Assembly (NCBI RefSeq): GCF_000003815.2
Contig: NC_049981.1
Coordinates: 18,523,041-18,587,040, forward strand
Length of the DNA stretch: 64,000 nucleotides
DNA from: Branchiostoma floridae
Lineage: Eukaryota > Chordata > Leptocardii > Amphioxiformes > Branchiostomatidae
Reading direction: 5' to 3'
Both the position numbers and the translations under genes were made by a program. Positions 49,901 to 62,600 of this stretch are shown here, piece after piece. The notes beneath the pieces were generated by a model, which was not told the origin of the DNA, made no database searches, and saw only the letters and a list, made by a program, of their open reading frames with translations. Numbering within the stretch: position 1 is the stretch's first letter; the number at the start of each line of letters is the position of its first letter.

Positions 49901-52900
49901 CTGTCAATCACCCATATGGAGGTTACCCATGGTGCACTACGCCCAAAGAACCCCAATGCAGCATTCTTTCTCAGGGACCCCACATTCCTCAAGGATATAC
50001 CAGAAGAATTTTATGGAAGTTTTGTAGATGATGATCCCCTATGTGTAGAACAACTTAAGGTATGTGTATGTTTTTTTTTTTAAGATAATGAAAAGAAAAC
50101 TACAACATTTAAGTTGCACATTAAGCTACAACAACAATAAACTTCTTTGGTATGGAAATAACGCAACAAAACATGTTAAGATTTACTCACTTCATTTTTT
50201 CAGGAGTTAAAGTCTCGGCTCCATCTTAAGTTTCCAGACCAGACCTTTGACTACAAGTGTAATTTCTCTGATGTGCAAGCAGCTGACAACAAGGTTTTTC
50301 ATAACATTCTGCGTTGTGGTTTAGCTTTCTCTATGAAATAAAGGCATTTGTAAAAAAAAAGATAATATATTAAACTTTAAATTTGAGAGTCAGAAGGAAC
50401 TGTCCTTGGTGCTGAATGTGTAGTCTGCACAACAAAGTTATGCATTTTACTTATGTACATATCAGGGCTTTCTCCAGCTTTCATTTTTCCTTCAAACCCA
50501 TTCTTTGCAGCCGTGTTGTCAATGTTTGTTGTTAAATCTATCCTTTTCAAGTCAGGAAAATGTATTTCTGTGTCAGGAAGTTCAGATTCTTTTGTGCCAA
50601 CAAGCTAATTGCCACTTCAGAATAGAGGGATGTGTCCTGTGACTACATGTATGGAGACTGATATCCAGACCTAGTATAGCTTACGAGTTTCTTTATCCTG
50701 TTCTGCTGTACATGTTTGCATTTGAAAGTATGAAGGAACTGTCCTTGGTGCTGAATGTGCAGATTCCAAATAGCATAGAGATGTCACTGTAATCTTTTTA
50801 TACATATTAATGGTTATAATAGAAAAAGTTATACTTGCATTTAATATTGGCATGAAATGAGAGTATTCAACTTTTATTTTCACAGGTGCAGTTATCAGAT
50901 CTGGATGATTTCTGTACACAGGCAGTGGAGTTCTTGAAAAATGCCTTCAATAAGAAATACCCTGAAGACCGTTTGCAACATGATCCTCTTAGCATAGGTA
51001 TGGTGGTTTGTAACTGTGTAGATACACGCACTGTACTGTCATATTACATCCATAGCAGTTCTAAAAGCATTTTAACTTTAACTAACAGCATTTTAACTTA
51101 AATAATTACAGCCTTTCAGTTTCGTGAAATCTGTACCAAAGAAATTTTTCTTAGTGAGGCTAGTTTTAACAGGGAGGAAAAAGAAACTGGCCCATCCAAA
51201 GCCCTGGAGCACAGACACTTCATTATCGCCCTGATGCAAACATTAAATCCCTGCAAACTTAAAAGCACTTACAGTACTATCATTATGTAGTATCCAACAG
51301 CTGATATTCAAAATTTGTTCAAACCTCTTGTTCCTTTGCTCCTGCCTTGGACAGAACTGCTGCCCCACGACACCTATATGGAACAGAAAGGCCAGCTGGT
51401 GCTCGGCAGGGAAGCTGAGATGGAGAAGTTGATGCAGTTTGCCACAGGAGATGATGTCAGCTCCTCAGCAGTCCCCTCAGACTCTGGACAAGCTGAACAA
51501 GGCAGCTGCCCAATACTGATGGTGCTGGCTCAACCTGGGACTGGAAAGTCTTCTCTTATGGCCAAGTTCACCATGGAAGTCATACAGGTGAGAGATGACA
51601 AGGATGTGAAGCTTATATCTATTGGTTGTTGCTACTTGGAGCTGAAATTATTGTCACAGCTTATGGTACTGTCACATTTCACTGATATATGTAGGTGGTG
51701 TAGTACGGGCCTTGACTGACAGATGCTGGGCACAAGGCGGTACCTGTCAGAGTTTTCACGATGAGGTTTTGGTGTCTATTTGTCCCAAGGTTCCCGGTTG
51801 ATTTCAACGAAGTTTAATACAAACTTTAAAAAAAACATTTAATTGCTGGTTGAGTGTGTGTTGCTCATTTCTGGTAATGATGCCATTTTCTCTCCTGTAG
51901 AAGTCTGACAATGTCTTATACCACTTTGTTGGATGTGGCCCTGACACCATGGATCCAACTAATATTCTTCAGAGACTGTACAAAAAGCTACACCCATCTG
52001 GTTCAGGTAATGTCCTTTAGATTGATCATGTGTATACAATTAGTTTTGGTAGTAAGAGTTGTGTGGTTGATGCTGTATGAAGGCAGATTTTGAAATACAG
52101 TGTATATTAGATTTGATATGTTCTGCATATCAAATTTAAAAAGCGCAAGGGAGCACACCAGTTTATTAGTGATTTTGTACATTATGCATATTCTGGACCT
52201 TTTTCTCCTGCTGCATCTGCTTCCTCAGAAACAGAAGAAGACAATGAGATGTCACCTGACCAGCTGAAGGAGAAGGTGCAGAAACATCTGCAGGACTTTG
52301 GAGAAAAGAAGGAGAGACTGGTCATCATCATCGATGCTGTCAATCAGGTAAACAGACACACATCACTGGCCACAGGGCACAGGGCAATCTTCAGCTGCCA
52401 AAGGCTAGACAGGAATACAGAAGATGGGCCTTTTTATCCTATGAAGGGGGACTTTGGAATAAACTACCATATCATCTAAAAGCAACCAGAACTCTAGCAA
52501 TTTTCAAACAACTTTATGTATTTGACAACATTGATATGCAAATTTAATCACTTTCAATTAGCATTCTACAACTTAAGTGTCAGTTTTTCGTTTTGTTCTG
52601 CAATTTATGACATATATTTGCTCTTTTTGCAGCTGCTTTGTACAGTTTACAGTATGGTCGAAAACTTTTTTGGGAAAAGGACTGACAAGGACAAAAATTG
52701 ATGTGGATGTTATCCATATAATCAAATCAACATGGCCTTAGGCAAAATACAAACCTAGCTCTATATTTTTCAGCTGGCAGATCAAAGCTCTACCTTCCAC
52801 TTGGACTGGTTGCCACCAACATTTCCTTCCAATGTTCGCTGCATTGTTAGTACAACAGAACACCCTCCCACCCTGAGCAGACTGAGGGACAGACAGCCCC

Positions 52901-55900
52901 CTCCCGATGAGCTCACAGTGCCTGACCTGGACAAGAACACAAGACAGGACATTGTTACCAGATACTTTAAGAGATACAATAAGGTATTGTTAGCTTCTTT
53001 CTTACAGTCCAAAGGAAAAGAATTGACACCGCACAAAACTTAATATTCAAGCATACCATGAAGGCATGCCACCTGGTAAAGATTCCATTTCTGCAGTGAA
53101 GAAATAGAACCTATACACAAGCGCAATACACTATCTGCATCTTATGATCCACTGCTTGCCAAGTCACACTTTCTATGTGCATAGAGTGATGTCAAAGAAG
53201 CAGCGGATTGTCCATTCCTTGACAAAGACTAGAGTCGGACAGTCGAAAATTTCGTTAAGTCCAATTTTTGTGTTGGAAATTACAGCTCAACTTTGATCCA
53301 GAACTGTATTTCTCTTTCATTCAGTCAAATTATATTGCTTATATATATATATAAATACAGAAGAAATCTGCACAAATAGGCTTAATGACTGGCAGAATTC
53401 CTATCCTGTACTAGCTTCACTTTAACAGCTTTCTTGACTCTGACAGGCCCTTGACAAGGAGCAGCTAGAGCTGCTGACATCTTCAGATGGGTCCAGTAAC
53501 CCCATGTGGTTGGCTATTGCATGTGAGGAGCTGCGAGTTTACGGAGTATTCGAACAGGTAACAGGTTGACAACGATATTGTAGGCTCTGGTTCCATTTTT
53601 TATCATTATTTTATTTAAATGTTACACCTGTCTTAACTGTTGTGTACTTTAAAATGTTGATAGGTTTAAAGAGAAAGAAGAGGCAATGATTTACAGAGTT
53701 AGGATTCATAAGTTAATAGTCAAGACTTGAATAGCTGACACTTGTAACAACAAGACTAATTTAGCATATCCAGGACAAAAGGTATAACGAATGCTAGTTT
53801 TGCTGCAGTGACAAGGCAAGCTTGACCTTTGTCTTCCAAAGATCTACCCACCTACCAAATTTTATCAGAATTCATCCAGAGGTTCTAAAGTTATGCTGAC
53901 CACAAATATCCAGAAACACAGACACACAGACACAGACACATCTCAAAAAGTACTAAGTACCTCCACACACATTTTGATGCGAGGTTACTATCAAAGACAT
54001 CAGGCTGTTGTTCTTTCATCTGTTTTTACCTCCAACAAAGGTTACCGCAAAGATCCAGTCTCTGCCACCATATTTGGAAGGCCTGCTGTCCATGGTGATA
54101 TCACGGGTCATCCAAGAGGACGAGACCAGGTGTGCAGAGAAGGTGAGTTGCATTGTTCAGTGCAACTGTCTTATGTGCAATTGTGCAATGCAAAGTGTAT
54201 GGTGATCTGACTTTTACAGCGTTTCTAACAGGCAAACCATGTATGATTTTAATAATCGTGTATATGGATTGTATGATAGTACCTTCATTTGACTTTAATG
54301 TTGCATTGAGTTGTCGGGTACAGTTTAAATCTCTCTTAATTTGTGGAAGTAATCCTGTCTTACCCAAATCCAATATTTCACCATGTCTTTAACTATATGC
54401 ACAGATGCTGTGCCTTCTGGAGTGCTCTCAGAGTGGACTACAGCAGACCCAGCTGCTGATGTTGCTAGGTGACCCAGAGAAAGCCACGCCTCTCCCCCTC
54501 CTGACCTGGAGTCAGGTGCACAGGTCACTCAAGCCCTTCTTGAGGAACACCACGGGCCACATGAACCTGCCTGGTATGGACTTCTGCCACAACTCCATCA
54601 GACAAGTCAGTCACAGTTTCTTTCTCCATTATTATATATCCAACCAGCATTGACCTATCAGAAGGCTCCATTTTGCCATCACCACCTGTTATTATTACTG
54701 CACTAAAAATCTCAACATAAATGCAACATGGCGGTCAAGTGTACTGGTAGTGTGCCTGTTTTTTTTTTCAACTTGGCCTATGACTTAATATATGCTTAAA
54801 GGTTCTACACCTATATCTAATGCACTTGGCAATCCAATGGATTTCAACCAATATACAGGACTTGTCTTTTATATGTCAGTTTGATATATGATATTGGCTA
54901 TATGATAATAATGATTTTTAATGACATATTTTCCTTTGGTGTATACAGTGTCATAAGGTATAGTCGATTTCTATAACCACCTCATGAACCACCCCGTCTG
55001 CTTTGCTTGCTCAGTTGTTTATTTCATGGTTTTAGATACTGACCATGCCTTAGGACACCATATAACATACATTCTCATAATTCCACCAGGTGCCATTATA
55101 TACCGCCACCTCAAAAAACCTTGTTACAGAGGCCTTCTCAAGATTGTCTTCAACACCTAAATATCTGAATTGTATTACATTTAAGATATTTAACATTCAG
55201 TGTTCAAAACAATCTTGGGAAGACCTCAATACTAACGTTTTTTGAGGTGGCGGTATTATGGCGCCTGGTGGAATTATGATAGTCGATGTTACACCAGGGC
55301 AGCCATTAAACCTCTATTGCTTCATCATGATTAGGCTAAAGGGAAATGTACAATGCAATACCATTCTCTGTCAACAGGTGGTGCAGGAGACCCTGTTGAG
55401 TAACCAGGCAACTCAGCAGAACTACCACAAGCTGCTGGCTGACTACTACCAGGGACAATGTGCTAGCCAGCAGTTGGTGGCCTTGGAGTTACCTTACCAC
55501 CTGCAGCAGGCTGGTCTGCACTCCCAACTGGTGGAGTTTCTGAGAAAAGACCCTCGGTCACTCAAGATGGCAATGCACAGCAGGCAGAAATACATGAATG
55601 TAAGAAAATTTTATGTTTCTGTTAACATCTTTTTGGGAATCATAAGGCCATGTTGATTCAATTATATGGATGACAAAACTGATATGAGCGTACAAGTAAA
55701 AAAAAAAGTAACAAATGACTTAACACAGAGTACCAATAACAATAGATTTTTCATTTTTGTCGTTCATAACTTCTTTGACATTGACTTTGGCAATCTATGA
55801 CTAGAATATCTGATTTCTGATATTTTTGTGAATTTATGTCATAAAGTCATTTTGCAGCAACTTTGTACAACTTTCACTTCGGTTGAAAACTTTTTATTGG

Positions 55901-56915
55901 CACATGCAACATATACTGAATCAACATGGCCTAAGCAGTCAAGGAATGCTGGTATGTTCTGGAGGACAAATGCCCCACAACTTTTCCACATACCCTACAA
56001 GCTGGACTGAAAATGATGCTGATCAGTCTGGAGTCAGATCATTCCTGGGATACAACCATCAGGCCATACCAATTCATTTTCTTGCCTTCTGTGTCACTTC
56101 CGGTGGAAGAGTAGCTCATCTGATCATTTAGTCAATTTGGACTAAACTGGTTCAAGATCACTTTCACCCTATCTTTTCTTTAGGCCATTCGATGCAGGAC
56201 CTACATCCCACCAGGTGGGTTTCACGGTGGCCATGTTGCCCAGATAGTGATCTGCAAGATGTGCTCTATGCGGATGCAGGCCTTCACACCTGCCAGGACA
56301 ATGAACAAAGACACCTGCGTCATCTGTGGTCACTTCACTCCCTTCAAGAAAGAACAGCAGAAGGTAGCTTGATACAAATTTACAATAAGAAACTGGATAA
56401 ATGACATTAGTTTACAAAACTTATCCAGTTGTTTGATAATTGTATTGAATATCTTATTACCTGGATGTCTTACTTACTATCATTGACATAGCAGATGTAA
56501 CGATTTCAGCAAGGCTGTTCACTTGAAAAATTTAGGTCTGCATTCACGGCAGTGTCTTACTTATATAGCAATACAATTTAACTGATCTACTATGGATTTT
56601 TTATGGATAAGTATCAAAAACTTGAAGACAAAAATTATTTTCAAGTTTTTGTTAAAAACTATGTTTTCCTCATTTTACTGCTAGATTTTCCCCCTGAAAA
56701 TAATGGTGATGAACGATTTGCATATCTGGAGTGTCTTTTGTTTCCAGGTTCAGTTCTGCATGTTGCACAAGCCTCCCCTAGTGGCTCCAGGCCAGGACTG
56801 GTGTGTGGTGTGTGAGAAGCCTGCCATTGCCCTGAGAGGACGACAGAACGACCCGGCCTATCTCTGCATGATGTGCAGTGTAGGGATATCCACCAACAGA
56901 TGCGCAAAGGTCTAG
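46960..56915 (+). CDS. DUF4062-STAND P-loop NTPase with Cys-rich C-terminus
   Basis: Sixteen in-phase exons: 46960-47059, 47434-47687, 49385-49569, 49831-50059, 50204-50293, 50886-50997, 51355-51587, 51901-52006, 52229-52347, 52774-52983, 53447-53557, 54041-54142, 54405-54605, 55378-55599, 56184-56363, 56748-56915, giving about 873 aa. The N-terminus MGTKVSKAK fits N-myristoylation. At 98-180 is a DUF4062-type domain (VRIFVSSTFADFHAEREAL, ECDLRWGVP), as in NPHP3, TTC41 and NWD1. Walker A is AQPGTGKS at 382-389 and Walker B is LVIIIDAVN at about 467-475. A helical STAND-like region follows to about 758. The last 115 aa carry at least five Cys pairs (CKMC, CVIC, CVVC, CMMC, CMLH), suggesting zinc binding. 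No TPR or WD repeats. Closest known relative may be TTC41, but the call is tentative. STAND proteins act as nucleotide-controlled switches. Confidence 0.82.
47848..48208. mobile_element. CpG-rich foldback element in STAND intron 2
   Basis: GGCTGGTACCTCGGGTGATA at 47848 and the complementary TATCACTGAGGTACCAGCC ending at 48208 bound inverted arms of about 55 bp. The interior is rich in CpG. A diverged second copy follows. Confidence 0.7.
48262..48560 (+). repeat. CpG-depleted second copy of the foldback element
   Basis: GGGTGATGCAGAATATGCTG, CGTCATGCCCACC, GCAAAATGCACCAGA and later ATAGAACACCTATGTCAAAT follow the order of 47868-48170, but most CpG sites of the first copy are TG or CA here. 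Offset is about 400 bp. Confidence 0.7.
51112..51290 (+). other. Candidate cassette or terminal exon of the STAND gene
   Basis: AATTACAG at 51104-51111 is a good acceptor, and the frame that continues exon 6 (phase 1) stays open from 51112 to TAG at 51288-51290. If the weak donor ACA|GTACTA at 51273/51274 were used, the exon would be 162 nt and frame-neutral. If not, it would end the protein before the P-loop. Omitted from the main model because exon 6 joins exon 51355 directly in frame. Confidence 0.3.
55075..55279. mobile_element. 205-bp MITE in the STAND gene
   Basis: Inverted ends TCATAATTCCACCAGGTGCC and its near complement (GGCGCCTGGTGGAATTATGA), continuing as CCGCCACCTCAAAAAAC. Inner words AAGATTGTCTTC and CAATCTTGGGAAG also pair. 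It lies in the intron just before exon 14. Confidence 0.8.
55646..55931. mobile_element. TAA-flanked GGCCATGTTGATT element (286 bp)
   Basis: Ends GGCCATGTTGATTC and GAATCAACATGGCC are exact inverted repeats flanked by TAA (55643-55645, 55932-55934), a PIF/Harbinger-like pattern. Partial relatives at 7466, 8640-8767, 40973 and 52610-52741. Confidence 0.8.
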
Positions 56916-57033
56916 AATGCATCGTATCATCTGACTAGTTTTTATTTGTAGAAAAGATGTATGCAGTAAAAAACATATTGAAAGGCTTTTTTTTATGTAT
57001 ATATTAAAAGAAAGTGTCAATGTGGAAGCTAAT

Positions 57034-57165
57034 CATCATCATCATCATCATTGGTCGATGTGCTTACACACGACGGGGTTAAACCGCCCCCTTACAGGGT
57101 GACATACCCTTTCGCTGGCTAATTATAAGACGGGGATGCGCCAGGTCTCCCGCGAGGAAGCTAAT
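57034..57165 (-). repeat. 3' end of a retroelement with (ATC/GAT)n tail
   Basis: The minus strand reads ATTAGCTTCCTCGCGGGAGA ... GGCGGTTTAACCCCGTCGTG and ends in (GAT)n at 57034-57052. A microsatellite tail after a CpG-rich body is typical of truncated non-LTR elements. Family not identified. Confidence 0.5.
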
Positions 57166-57519
57166 ATTTACCAAAATTGCTGTACATAATATTATGGTGA
57201 TAATGTCTGTAACAAAGTTGATGCTAAGTTCATGTAAAATCTGCAACTTGAGATTTTTCACCCTCACTCTACTTTATTATGATTATCAGTGACATCTCCA
57301 GCTTGATTTTATTCTGCCCCACTCATTGTCTGGGAGCTCATGTTGATATATCTGTTATTTTAAGCTTACAAAGAATACATTTCATCAATTTCAGGTTGTG
57401 AGGTCAAGGGACAGGGTAGAATTCAATTCTGTTCCAATAAGCACATTTTGCACCCATGGCTTAAGGGTAGACTAGAAAGAGTACGGCAAACCCACTAATG
57501 CTGACCATAGCCTGTGTGA

Positions 57520-57713
57520 CGGTCTGCATGGGGGTCCCGACAACACTCCACTCAGAATTCAGAAGTATTATGCTAAAATCAAGGACAGTTACGCAAAATT
57601 TGCTGACCTTATATCATATGGATAAGATAGTTTTCCCTACAAATTATAAGAAGTCAAAATAGGCTGCCTACGCTATATGCCTACGCCTTACAGAGAAGGG
57701 GCATGCAGGCCCT
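57520..57713. repeat. Short copy of the TTTACGCTAAATT transposon
   Basis: Starts GGTCTGCATGGGGGTCCCGA and ends GGGGCATGCAGGCCCT, as in 35090-36297, with decayed TTACGC and CTACGCCTTAC words inside. Much shorter, probably a deletion derivative. Confidence 0.65.
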
Positions 57714-58450
57714 ATACAGATATTCTTTCTTCATGGTAGAACTTTAGTTGTGACAGAACAGTAATGATGTTAAGAAGACTGTAAGAAATGAACATCATGA
57801 GCCAAGTGGTATTGTCAGGACTTTTATAACAGCACAAACAACCACAAGATAACATCACTTGTCAATGAATCAGTGGTAACAAAAATCATCAATAGAAAAC
57901 AAAATTGAAATAAAAGATCTTGGTCATGTTGAGATCAGTTATATCCTAAAAAGAACTGCTTTTGGTGGCATCTTCCTCCTGACATTGGATCAAATGACTG
58001 TTCTATTGTATAAGTTCATGTTATATAATTCCTTCCTTGCACAACAGGCTAAGATAATGAAAATTACGATGTAAGAGTTGTGCCACAATGTTACATGGGG
58101 GAGGGGGCCCACAGCTGCATGGAAAATGTAATGATTTTTTCAGGATGTTTTTACCACAAAAAATACAAGATGAAAGTTTGTGGCTGCCCCTGCAACTTGA
58201 AGGAAAATACCCCCTCACTTTCCCATTTTTCTGTTGCCAGAAATGAAATGTTCTTTATTGCATATCATTCTCTACCCTGCCTTTCTGCATTTAATGTGGT
58301 GCAGTGAATTGTTGTAGATTTTAAGATTTACAAAAATCAACTACAGAAATATATACAACATTCATTGTATGACAGTACAACCATCAAATAACATATACAC
58401 ACTATACTGACATAACTATGAAAAGAGTGCACACCTTCGAGCATGTTACC

Positions 58451-58634
58451 TAGCCTCCTTTGTAGACTTCTAGTGGCATTGGAGTTTATTTTGGGGGGGA
58501 AGTACTGATTTGCAATTTTCAAGGTGGGCCAGGTTCTCTTACGTTGCTGTAAAACTCCCTCTCCCAACATTAGAGAAACATGTTGAAAATAATGAATCAG
58601 CACTGGCACTCCTAAAAGTCTGCAAAGGAGGCTA
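58451..58634. mobile_element. 184-bp MITE
   Basis: Inverted ends TAGCCTCCTTTGTAGACTTC and the complement of GACTTT.AGG..AGGCTA (AAAGTCTGCAAAGGAGGCTA). TA at both ends suggests a TA target site. No coding content. Confidence 0.65.
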
Positions 58635-59639
58635 ATGTCATAATATTTCTTTACTATCCCTTCTTGGTTCTGTTATAGATGAATAAAATCACAGCAAGCC
58701 TTATCATTCTAATACATATGTACTTGAAAAGATGGTAATATTTGAGTAAAACTGCATAAACCCTACAAACCATTGTGTCCCGTTTTGACTTTCTACCAAG
58801 AAACAAGCCCATCAAATGAGTTTTTCTTGACATAAATTAGGTTACTGACGTTTCTTGTAATGACAGTGGTAATTCTTTCACGACCACTGTGGTTATGGGC
58901 CGTGAGTGAGTGAACTCTTTCTGTCCAATAAAGACATCAACAAAGTTGCTATCATTAACACTCTACATTTGTATGTCCCACCAGGTGAACAAGTTCACAA
59001 ACCCTTTTTGCTTATTTTTTGTTAAAGCCTATCCATAAGGTAATACCAAACTTTTTACTGAATTACTACCCCATCTTCTAGTTTCCCCATATACAGTACA
59101 GGTTGTTGACTATATTATATAGGTACATGCTTCTTTGCAGCAATGTTACAAACTTAAAGTAGATGTTATATACATTAGAACAATAGATGGCACCATTCAT
59201 AATTCATCATTCATGACAACATGTTTTGGCGGGACAACAATTTCATCCAGTCCATGCTAATAGAACTATGCAATTAACAGACAAAATTTACCAACCAGTT
59301 GCACCATAATTTGAGAGAGAATCCACCTGAGATGATTACGAATGTTTCACAGATGTATACATTAAAGTGCCAAAATGGAATATAATCACTGTCATATGAT
59401 GTAAAAATCACCATCTCATAAACAACTGCAAAAACACACATTTTTGTAGAAACATTGCAAAATATCTATATACAAATTGCAAACCCTTGAGAAGTACCAT
59501 TCCCAAGAAGTTTGATACTTTTGTATTATTACAGCTGATAGAGTAAAAGTCTACAGATCCTGATCTTGGTCTTTCATGTGGTTCCAGCTATATACACATT
59601 TTCCCTCTGGATGCTCTCTACAATCACACACTACCGTAT

Positions 59640-62600
59640 CTACAAATTTCCTCCAACACTCACTCTGGGTCCATGGGTACAACCAATGAATGGACCCCTC
59701 TCCTTCAGAAGCTGTTCAGGAGTTCTGGATCGGGGAGACAACTTATTTCCCTGTCTGTCTTTCTCACTGTACAAGCCCACCCTCATGGGGTTGCTCATGT
59801 CCATGCACATGTTCTCAGTACTGAGACAGTTGAGCGCTTCTTTGCTCTCCCCCTTCTCCTCCACTTGCTCCATGTAGGGCCGGGGAAGTCTGTTGTGCAT
59901 CGAGTAAGATGAGTATGGTTTGACGAAGGGACGGACGGGTTCGTTGCTGTCATACTCTGATGCGAGACTACGCCTGCTGCGCTGGCCATCGGACATGGCT
60001 GCCTCAGAGGCTATGCTGTTGCGCGTGCGTGGCGAGTTGAACCCACTGTCCATGTCGCTGCCGTCAAACGACTCTGCCACTTGGAGCAAGAGTTGCTTTC
60101 TTCTTTGGTTGGTTAGAGAGTTTGGCCGTGCCAAGCTTCGCTCGATCTCCTTCCTCAGGTCCTCTACTTCTCCATCACTCTGGACTTCAGGGATTGCAGC
60201 GGCAGCACCCATGCTGTACTGGGGATGTCTGCTGTTGTAAGGTGGTTCTTGTGCATGCCATCTCTCCTCTGGATAGCCATGACTCTGACTGTAATCAGTA
60301 GTGGTGCAGGACGAATCACTTACATGCCTGTACCTGGTAACATTGTTCTGTGTGTTCGCTCCATGGGGGAAACTTCGGTACTGAGCTTGTTTCCTCTCTA
60401 ACTCTGAAAATGTTTCACTCACCACAGTTGCATTGTCTGGGTACTCGTAAGAGCTTGTGAACTGGTGTTCCTCTTCAAAGTGGTCAGGCTCGCTGTAGAT
60501 CTGCTGATGGTTTTCAATCTCTGCATAGTAGTTCTGATCAAAATCAATGTTCTGTGCCTGTTGTGGGTGCCTCAAATCATCACCAATATGGCCACCATTG
60601 TGCACATTGACAGGAACACGTGTTACAGAGCCATCCCATGATACTGGCCTCGGTGTTCTTCTGAAAGTGTTCTGTGTAGTTGTTGGCGGTGGTACAGCCT
60701 CCTCAAAATGAGCATTTTCTGCTTCAACACTGAGCCTGTCTGTATATGTGTGGTCATGAATACCAGGCACTGCAGGGGACACCTCCATGTTGTGCTGGGG
60801 TCTTGAGTTCCCCTCACTAACCCTCTGGTTGACAGGATCGGCTCTATCTTCTGTAGGGGCTTGGTGGTTATCTTTCTCCTGCCTCCTACTGCGGTGTTTT
60901 CTGTGCCTTCGTTTCCTGTGCCTCTCATCACTGTGTTTGCTCTTGGGCTTTTCCTGAATGAACGATAACACAAAAACATACAATGTTTAAAGATCTTTTG
61001 TGTAGTTAATACTCTTCATTCTTCATAGATATGCCCTTCTCTATCAGTGAACTACACCAAAGTACCCAAGGTTTTTAAGGCCTTTGGTTCAACATGGGTG
61101 ACTGTGTACAAGTTCTTTCCAAACAGAAGGCAATCAGAGAGCACCTGATGGCAGAACATTAAGAAACTGTGGTAAGGAAATACACACACATAAACAGACA
61201 CAACAAAAACAACACTTCACTACCTTGGGGACTCTCTGTGGCTCCCAGGCTATTTTGGGGCAGGGCTAGGCCCCTCGATATTTTAACCTGGACTTAAAAT
61301 CAAGCCGGGACCCAACAACAAATAGATACCGTGACCTAACAGTGAAAAGACGTATCCAGCAGTCCACTGGGACAAATTTGTGGCTTCAGAGCCTGGCCAG
61401 GGCTATATGATTCTCACCTTCTCTTGTCCCTTGGAGCCCTGAGGGTCATCATGGTGCACATCTGCTGTCACCGTTTGGGAGGTGCTCTGTCCCCTGTCCT
61501 GGAACTGCTTCTGGATCTCCAAGTTGTGCTTATGAAGGTTCTCCACCGTCAGCTCTGAGGGGCGGCGGTCACTCTGCTTCAGACAGGGAACCCTACAGAC
61601 ATAACCACTTTTGTAAGTTTTGTGTCGTTTTGTGCAATCAAAAAACTACTGTATTCTAAAATAACTAAGTTCTTCACTAACAAGAGACATGCTGTGGAAA
61701 AGTGGTCGGAGGTGTGGCAACTCCCCTTCAACGCTGGGAAATGCAAAGTACTCCACTTGGGGAGAGGCAACCAAAGAGCAGAGTACAGACTGGGTGGGCT
61801 AATTCTGGAAGAAACCAAAGTCGAGAAAGACCTCGGGGTGTCTGTCGACGAGCAGTTGAAGTTCCACGTTAACACCACAGTCTCAGCGCAAAAGGCAAAC
61901 CAAATATTGGGCTTGGTAAAAAGAACCTTCAGTAACTTGGATGAAGTAACAGTGCCCCTCCTCTACAAATCGATGGTTCGCCCCCATTTAGAGTATGCGA
62001 ACACTGTTTGGGGGCCGCATTTCAAAGTCGACCAGAACACTGTGGAAAAGGTACAACGTAGAGCAACAAGGCTGGTCCCAACACTCAAGTCCTTTCCGTA
62101 TAGTGTTAGGTTGGAGAGTTTGAAGCTACCATCACTCCACTATAGAAGAGCCAGAGGGGATATGATACAAGTCTTTAAGTTCCTCACGGGAAGGGAGAGG
62201 GTTAGAGCACAGAGTTTCTTCACCGAGAGTCAACATCAGTCAACTAGAGGGCATCGCTTCAAGCTTACGGTGCCACTGGCAAAGTCCTTGGTACGTCGCC
62301 AGTCGTTTGCGGTTCGAGTAGTACAAAATTGGAACTCGCTGCCGGCTGAGGTCGTAGAGGCAGAGTCTGTTAATGCGTTTAAAACGAGGTTAGACTTATG
62401 TTGGAGTAAGAAGAGATACCACGATCGTCAGGAGGGTGACTACACAGGCGCAGCCTACTTCACCTAGACATCATCAAGGTATCATCAAGGTATGGTGGCC
62501 TTTTCATTAGGTGGCAAAGCAAAAGCAACAACAATTTTTGTTGGAAGAACTGGAGCCCTTCCACTCCCTAGAGTAGCATGTTTCTTTCTGTGTGCAGTCA

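Larger units (their letters stand above)
56916..59639. other. Convergent intergenic region with repeats
   Basis: No coding exon found between the stop codons of the two convergent genes. It holds three repeat pieces described separately (57034-57165, 57520-57713, 58451-58634) and otherwise AT-rich DNA that probably includes both 3' UTRs. Confidence 0.45.
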
